Source: Rhodobacteraceae bacterium UBA2553 (GTDB lineage Bacteria; Pseudomonadota; Alphaproteobacteria; Rhodobacterales; Rhodobacteraceae). From it: 9,051 nucleotides of DNA. The notes beneath the pieces were generated by a model. The model did not search any database, had not been told where the DNA came from, and saw nothing but the letters and a program-made list of their open reading frames with translations. Numbering within the stretch: the stretch's first letter is position 1; the number at the start of each line of letters is the position of its first letter. A program made the position numbers and the translations under genes. Where the stretch lies: NCBI GenBank assembly GCA_002340515.1, contig DDMF01000014.1:36980-46030 (forward strand). The letters run 5' to 3'. Of this stretch, positions 5,420 through 9,051 are shown one piece after another.

Positions 5420-7876
5420 TTACGCCATCCGGCGGTCATCGGGGCGATCGCCCGATTTATCATCGGGGCGAAACCGGGTGGTGTCGGTCAATTCAAACTG
5501 ACCCCGCTTCAGGCGTTTGATCCGTCCTTCGCGCAGGAGCTTGCCAAAGGCGCGCAATCCTTCTTCGCGTGAATACACGTCAAAACCTTGATACTTGCGC
5601 ACGATGCTCATCACTTGTGGGCGGGTGAAGGTTTCGTTGCCCTTGATCAACACAGTGTGGCAGGCCGCTGCTTCCAGCAATTCGCCCATTTCTTTGGCGC
5701 CAGTTTCTTCAACATAGGCCGCAAAAACCGGATCACCTTGCACCGCTTTGTCTTGTGATGTGTCATCCATTTCCCGAGCAATTTGCGGGCTGCGCACCAC
5801 GCGGCGGGGCCGAACGGCCTCACCGGCTTGTGTCGCTGGCTCTTCATTTTTCGACGTGTTGTCAATGCGTTGCTCGGACACCAGAACCAACGGAGGCATG
5901 CGCCGCGCTTGGGTGTCGGGTTTTCCCGGGCGGCGTGGGCGCACCACACGGGCCAGATCATTGCGATAGGGGTTTACACCGTCGGCATCTTTGCCCTCTG
6001 GCAAATCGTTTTTCGTTTCCTCATCCGCACGGGTTGCCATAACGGCCGCCTTAAGATGCGCAATAGAGGTCCGACGACGCGTTACTTCGGTGCTTTCCAT
6101 CTGCGTGTTGGTTTCCGCAAGAATCCGGTCCAGCGCCGCATCGCTTTTGCCAACGCCGCTGTCATCAAAGGCGGTCAGGCGCGGCGCGTCTGTGCTGTCT
6201 TCGATTTTGGCAAGTTCGGTCTTTAGTGCGTCGATTTCAGAAACCGCTTCGGATGCATCATCCTCTTGCACGGTTTCAGCTTCGGGTGCCACATCATCGG
6301 CCTCAAAACGCGCCTGTTCTTCGGCCGCTGCAAGCTCGGCCATCAACTCGGCTTCGTCCTCAGGGGTCAGCATCGAGTTTTCATTGTCTTGCGATGCAGG
6401 TTCGGCTTGAGGTGCGCGCGCGGTCTCCGGGCGGGCACCTTTGATGTGGCGCACGCGGATCACGCGGGGCTTGTGCAGGGGCGAAGCGGCCTCTGCCGTA
6501 TCCGGTTCAGCGTTGTCTTCAGTCTCATCCGTAAAGATGTTTTCTGCGTTTTCTGCGCTGTCTTCGGAAGTTTCTGACGGTTTCTCGTCACCCAATGTGC
6601 TGTTGACCAAAGAGGCCAATGTGCTGGTATCCGAGTTTAGATCGTCGGATGCATCGTCAAACGAGGCGGTTTCATTTGCATGATCCACATCCTCAACTGG
6701 CAGATCCTCTTCAACAGGTTCAGCAGGTGCCTCAGTTGATTGCAAACGGGACAGAATGCCCGAAATTGTGTCGGCACCTTCGCCATCTTCCAGATCTTCT
6801 ACATCGGCATCTTCACGGGTGTCTTCAGCTGCACCCGAGGCCACTTGTGCCAGATCTTCTGCAATCTGTTCCGCCTCATCCGAGGTCGCGGCGGACGTGT
6901 CTTCTGCGGCGTCATCAGCCACCGGCGCATCACTGTAATCAAACCCTGCGTCTGTGGTTTTGCTGGGGTGCCCCCCCAAAGTGGGCGTATCCGGAGTGAT
7001 ATTTTCGGGGGCGAGTTCCCCTGTGGTATCGTCTTCCGGATCGTCCGCATGGGTGTCGTCGGCGTTCAGATCAGTCTCGGTTTCCGCATCGTCTTCAAGC
7101 GTGTCACTGACGGTGCTTTCATCCGAGGAAACATCCTCTTGTGATGCTTCAATGGATGGCGTTTCGATTTCAAGATCCGCGTCTTCAGGCACGATATCTG
7201 TGTCGATTGTTTCCAGATCATCACTGTCCTCATAGAGGTCAGCGGCGTTTTGATCTTCGGCATATTGGTCTGCAGCCACAAAAGCCGCTTCGCCTTCGGC
7301 ACGCTTCTCGTCCACGACGGCACGGATGCGCTGTAGCTTATCGGCGATGCTGTCGCGTTCTGGCGCATGAGCTGTGTCTGGCGTACCCTCGGAAAGGGCC
7401 ACCGCAGGGGACAGTTCGTCACTGACATCAGCGATGCGTTCGACAATCTGCATGCCTTCAGCCACAGGGGCATCAACCGCGATATCCTGAGCCACACCAT
7501 CCTGAGAGATTTCTGGGGCTGTCAGCTCTTCTTCAGCGTCTGGAATGACCTGATCCGAGGAGAGCAGATGGTCAGCAGCAACAAGGGTTGCGCCCACTGC
7601 GGTCTGCGTCGACAGCTCAGAATCAGCCTGGCGTAAAACAACACCATCTTTTTCCACACGGGCTTCTACCCGTTTCTGTATCTCACGTTCTGCGATACGG
7701 TGCAGCATATCGGCATCCGGCGTGGGAGGTTCCGCGCCAAAGTAGCGATCGTCTGCGGCCAAATCGCGGAAATATTCCGCAATTGACGTCATCGTATTGA
7801 AAGGTTCGTCAAAACCCTCCAGCGTGCACGAAAATGTGCCGTAAGATACAGTGAGAATTTTGCTATTACTCACCAT
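5420..7876 (-). CDS. Long acidic, largely disordered protein with a C-terminal winged-helix-like domain, 818 aa
   Basis: I know of no function. Residues 4-75 form an ordered-looking N-terminal module (KILTVSYGTFSCTLEGF, then an EYFRDLAADDRYFGAEPPTPDA segment and a charged helix). Residues 193-468 are dominated by Asp, Glu, Ser, Thr and Ala, with only four Lys/Arg (K306, R354, R377, K432). Short ordered-looking islands interrupt this: KLQRIRAVVDEKRAE (180-194), ISGILSRLQS (371-380) and the basic KPRVIRVRHIKGARP (469-483). After residue 595 come further basic patches (ARVVRPRRPGKP from 642, VRPRRVVRSPQ from 688). Residues 713-800 look like a winged helix: helices through GELLEAAA, a TRPQVMSIVRKY helix, a REEGLRAFGKLLREG recognition-type helix and a basic wing RIKRLKRGQFELTD. 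No signal peptide or membrane helix is seen, so it should be cytoplasmic or nucleoid-associated. The ATG at 7876 has a GGGGGAG 14 nt upstream, a long spacer. The gene stands alone, closed by a strong terminator. DNA binding is inferred, not shown. Confidence 0.9.
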   Translation of the reverse strand: MVSNSKILTVSYGTFSCTLEGFDEPFNTMTSIAEYFRDLAADDRYFGAEPPTPDADMLHRIAEREIQKRVEARVEKDGVVLRQADSELSTQTAVGATLVAADHLLSSDQVIPDAEEELTAPEISQDGVAQDIAVDAPVAEGMQIVERIADVSDELSPAVALSEGTPDTAHAPERDSIADKLQRIRAVVDEKRAEGEAAFVAADQYAEDQNAADLYEDSDDLETIDTDIVPEDADLEIETPSIEASQEDVSSDESTVSDTLEDDAETETDLNADDTHADDPEDDTTGELAPENITPDTPTLGGHPSKTTDAGFDYSDAPVADDAAEDTSAATSDEAEQIAEDLAQVASGAAEDTREDADVEDLEDGEGADTISGILSRLQSTEAPAEPVEEDLPVEDVDHANETASFDDASDDLNSDTSTLASLVNSTLGDEKPSETSEDSAENAENIFTDETEDNAEPDTAEAASPLHKPRVIRVRHIKGARPETARAPQAEPASQDNENSMLTPEDEAELMAELAAAEEQARFEADDVAPEAETVQEDDASEAVSEIDALKTELAKIEDSTDAPRLTAFDDSGVGKSDAALDRILAETNTQMESTEVTRRRTSIAHLKAAVMATRADEETKNDLPEGKDADGVNPYRNDLARVVRPRRPGKPDTQARRMPPLVLVSEQRIDNTSKNEEPATQAGEAVRPRRVVRSPQIAREMDDTSQDKAVQGDPVFAAYVEETGAKEMGELLEAAACHTVLIKGNETFTRPQVMSIVRKYQGFDVYSREEGLRAFGKLLREGRIKRLKRGQFELTDTTRFRPDDKSGDRPDDRRMA

Positions 7877-7894
7877 AAATAACTCGCTTTCTCC

Positions 7895-7935
7895 CCCGAT
7901 CCAGCAAGAGACTGTTTACCATGCCATAGATCGGG
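7895..7935 (-). promoter_or_regulatory. Inverted repeat that could mask the ribosome site of the acidic-protein gene
   Basis: CCCGATC (7895-7901) and GATCGGG (7929-7935) are perfect 7-bp inverted complements separated by 27 nt. In the minus-strand leader the second arm runs into GGGGGAG (7891-7897 on the plus strand), the only clear ribosome-binding-like sequence before the ATG at 7876. Pairing would partly occlude it. The structure is plausible but short. Confidence 0.3.
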
Positions 7936-8016
7936 AAATTCAACAAAACCGGGAAAAACACGGTATTTTTTCGTGGCAGGAATATGTTTAGTTTCCATAT
8001 GGGATACAATAACGGC

Positions 8017-8679
8017 ATGAAACCGCAGATTTTGCAAGAATTAGGCAACACAACCCTCCTTGGTGGGGGGGCAGTTAACCATGCGATTCTTTCGGAATGC
8101 TTGACGATTGCGCCAAATTTGGTGGCGGCAGATGGGGCTGCGGACACGGCTTTGGTGCTGGGACACACCCCGCTGGCCGTCATCGGCGATCTGGATAGCG
8201 TCAGTGACAGCGCGCGCAAAACCCTTGGGCCGGACCGGATCATTGAAACCCTGGATCAGATGCGCACGGATTTTGACAAGGCGCTGGATGTTATGTCAGC
8301 GCCCTTGGTGCTGGGCGTTGGGTTCATGGGCGGGCGGTTGGATCACGAGCTGGCCTGTTATAATGCGCTGGTGCGCATGCCCAACCGGACCTGCATCTTG
8401 GTGGGGGAAGAGGATCTGTGTTTTCACGTCCCCAGCCGATTTGACATCAGTTTGCCACCCGGCACCCGGTTTTCCCTGTTTCCCATGGCAAAACTGGTTG
8501 CCAATTGCAGTGGCGTGTTGTGGCCAGTCGTGGATTTGGACATGGCGCCTTGGGCGCAAATTGGCACCTCGAACGAGGCGACAGGTGGGCGGATCGAACT
8601 TACCTGTGACCACCCCGGCATGTTGGTGATTCTGCCGCGCCTGTATTTGGCCGAGGTGGTCATGGCGCTGACGGCTTAA
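8017..8679 (+). CDS. Thiamine pyrophosphokinase (thiamine diphosphokinase), 220 aa
   Basis: It transfers pyrophosphate from ATP to thiamine to give thiamine diphosphate in the cytoplasm. Motifs in family order are VAADGAAD (36-43), the metal/nucleotide motif IGDLDS (56-61) and DQMRTDFDKAL (80-90), the acidic TDxxKA motif. GGRLDH (105-110) and the C-terminal thiamine-side motif GTSNEATGG (183-191) in the beta-sandwich region follow. The length of about 210-230 is usual. The start is uncertain. In-frame ATGs occur at 7984, 7999 and 8017. Family similarity begins after the third, and AGGA before 7984 is only 2 nt away, too close. No start has a good ribosome site. TACAAT at 8005-8010 would place a transcription start at about 8017, so a leaderless message is possible. 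Its stop overlaps the stop of the convergent permease gene. The family is clear; the gene name (thiN/tnr3) is not assigned because naming varies. Confidence 0.9.
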   Translation: MKPQILQELGNTTLLGGGAVNHAILSECLTIAPNLVAADGAADTALVLGHTPLAVIGDLDSVSDSARKTLGPDRIIETLDQMRTDFDKALDVMSAPLVLGVGFMGGRLDHELACYNALVRMPNRTCILVGEEDLCFHVPSRFDISLPPGTRFSLFPMAKLVANCSGVLWPVVDLDMAPWAQIGTSNEATGGRIELTCDHPGMLVILPRLYLAEVVMALTA

Positions 8680-9051
8680 GCCACCTGCTGCGCCTGACCT
8701 TTACGCGCTTGCCGGTGTTCGCGCGCAATCACGTAAAGCCCGGCGGCCACCGTGATCGCAATGCCCACGGTTGCCAACCCATTGGGAAATTCGCGAAAGA
8801 ACAACCAACCCATCAAGGTGGCAAAGGGGATTTCCAGATATTGCATTGGGGCCAGCGTGGCTGACGGGGCAAACCGCAGGCTCCACGTCATCAACAGTTT
8901 GGTCACCGTGCCGGTCACCCCAAAAAGGATCACATACCAGAGGATATGTGGTGGAAAGGCGAGGGTAGAGGGGCCTTCGAACACAAACCACAGCGGCAAT
9001 AAGACCGCGCAGCCGATCCCCCCATTGATGACCTGCGCGCCCATTGGATCC
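8676..9051 (-). CDS. EamA/DMT-family permease, C-terminal half (runs off the right edge)
   Basis: The visible 124 residues hold four hydrophobic segments. These are a GGIGCAVLLPLWFVF helix, ILWYVILFGVTGTVTKLLMTWSL, the signature-like ATLAPMQYLEIPFATLMGWLFF, and GLATVGIAITVAAGLYVIA, followed by a short basic tail (REHRQARKGQ). This is the second EamA repeat of a ten-helix drug/metabolite transporter of the inner membrane. The substrate cannot be told. The ATG at 9044 is not the true start: the frame stays open to the window edge at 9051, and half a transporter would be missing. The gene converges with the thiamine pyrophosphokinase gene, sharing the TTAA at 8676-8679 so that both stop codons overlap, with no terminator between. 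Confidence 0.9.
   Translation of the reverse strand, partial: DPMGAQVINGGIGCAVLLPLWFVFEGPSTLAFPPHILWYVILFGVTGTVTKLLMTWSLRFAPSATLAPMQYLEIPFATLMGWLFFREFPNGLATVGIAITVAAGLYVIAREHRQARKGQAQQVA

Noticed and set aside
5420..7876. Labelling the acidic protein as a chemotaxis CheA-type kinase or a TonB/RNase E-like protein
   Set aside because: There is no phosphotransfer domain, histidine-kinase ATPase motifs, membrane anchor or S1/RNase motif. A label based on low-complexity similarity would mislead.
9046..9051. GGATCC at the window end as a biological boundary
   Set aside because: It is just a BamHI hexamer and the permease frame reads through it. It may reflect a cloning or window edge, with no biological meaning inferred.

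Overview
The window looks like chromosomal core DNA of an alphaproteobacterium, most likely a Rhodobacterales (Roseobacter-type) species. The evidence is the moderately GC-rich coding sequence, the secG-pyrG and purA-DUF2842 pairings, and a long acidic protein whose two ends resemble a family I associate with that order. No tRNA, rRNA, insertion sequence, phage gene or CRISPR array was seen.

Layout, left to right. Positions 51-863 carry two small minus-strand genes: an unrecognised 104-aa cytosolic protein, then a TerB-like helical protein. They are probably co-transcribed from a candidate promoter near 912-940. A 305-bp gap (864-1168) holds that promoter, some inverted repeats and a strong terminator for pyrG. 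Next come pyrG (CTP synthase, 1169-2812) and secG (preprotein translocase subunit, 3008-3373), both on the minus strand, separated by 195 bp with two terminator-like hairpins. The 343-bp divergent gap between secG and purA (3374-3716) contains a perfect array of seven CTAGAAAA octamers. It is followed by a purA leader with two hairpins, the second terminator-like. purA (3717-5012) and a small two-helix membrane protein of the DUF2842 type (5090-5368) are on the plus strand. A strong bidirectional terminator separates them from a convergent minus-strand gene (5420-7876) for an 818-aa, very acidic, largely disordered protein with conserved-looking ends and a likely C-terminal winged helix. Divergent from it is a thiamine pyrophosphokinase-like gene (about 8017-8679). 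Its stop codon overlaps the stop of a convergent EamA/DMT permease gene that runs off the right edge.

Functionally, the recognised genes are housekeeping: CTP synthesis, AMP synthesis, the Sec translocon, thiamine diphosphate formation and a metabolite transporter. They do not form one pathway. The parts that may be undescribed are the octamer array with the purA leader and the acidic winged-helix protein. No multi-gene novel system is evident.
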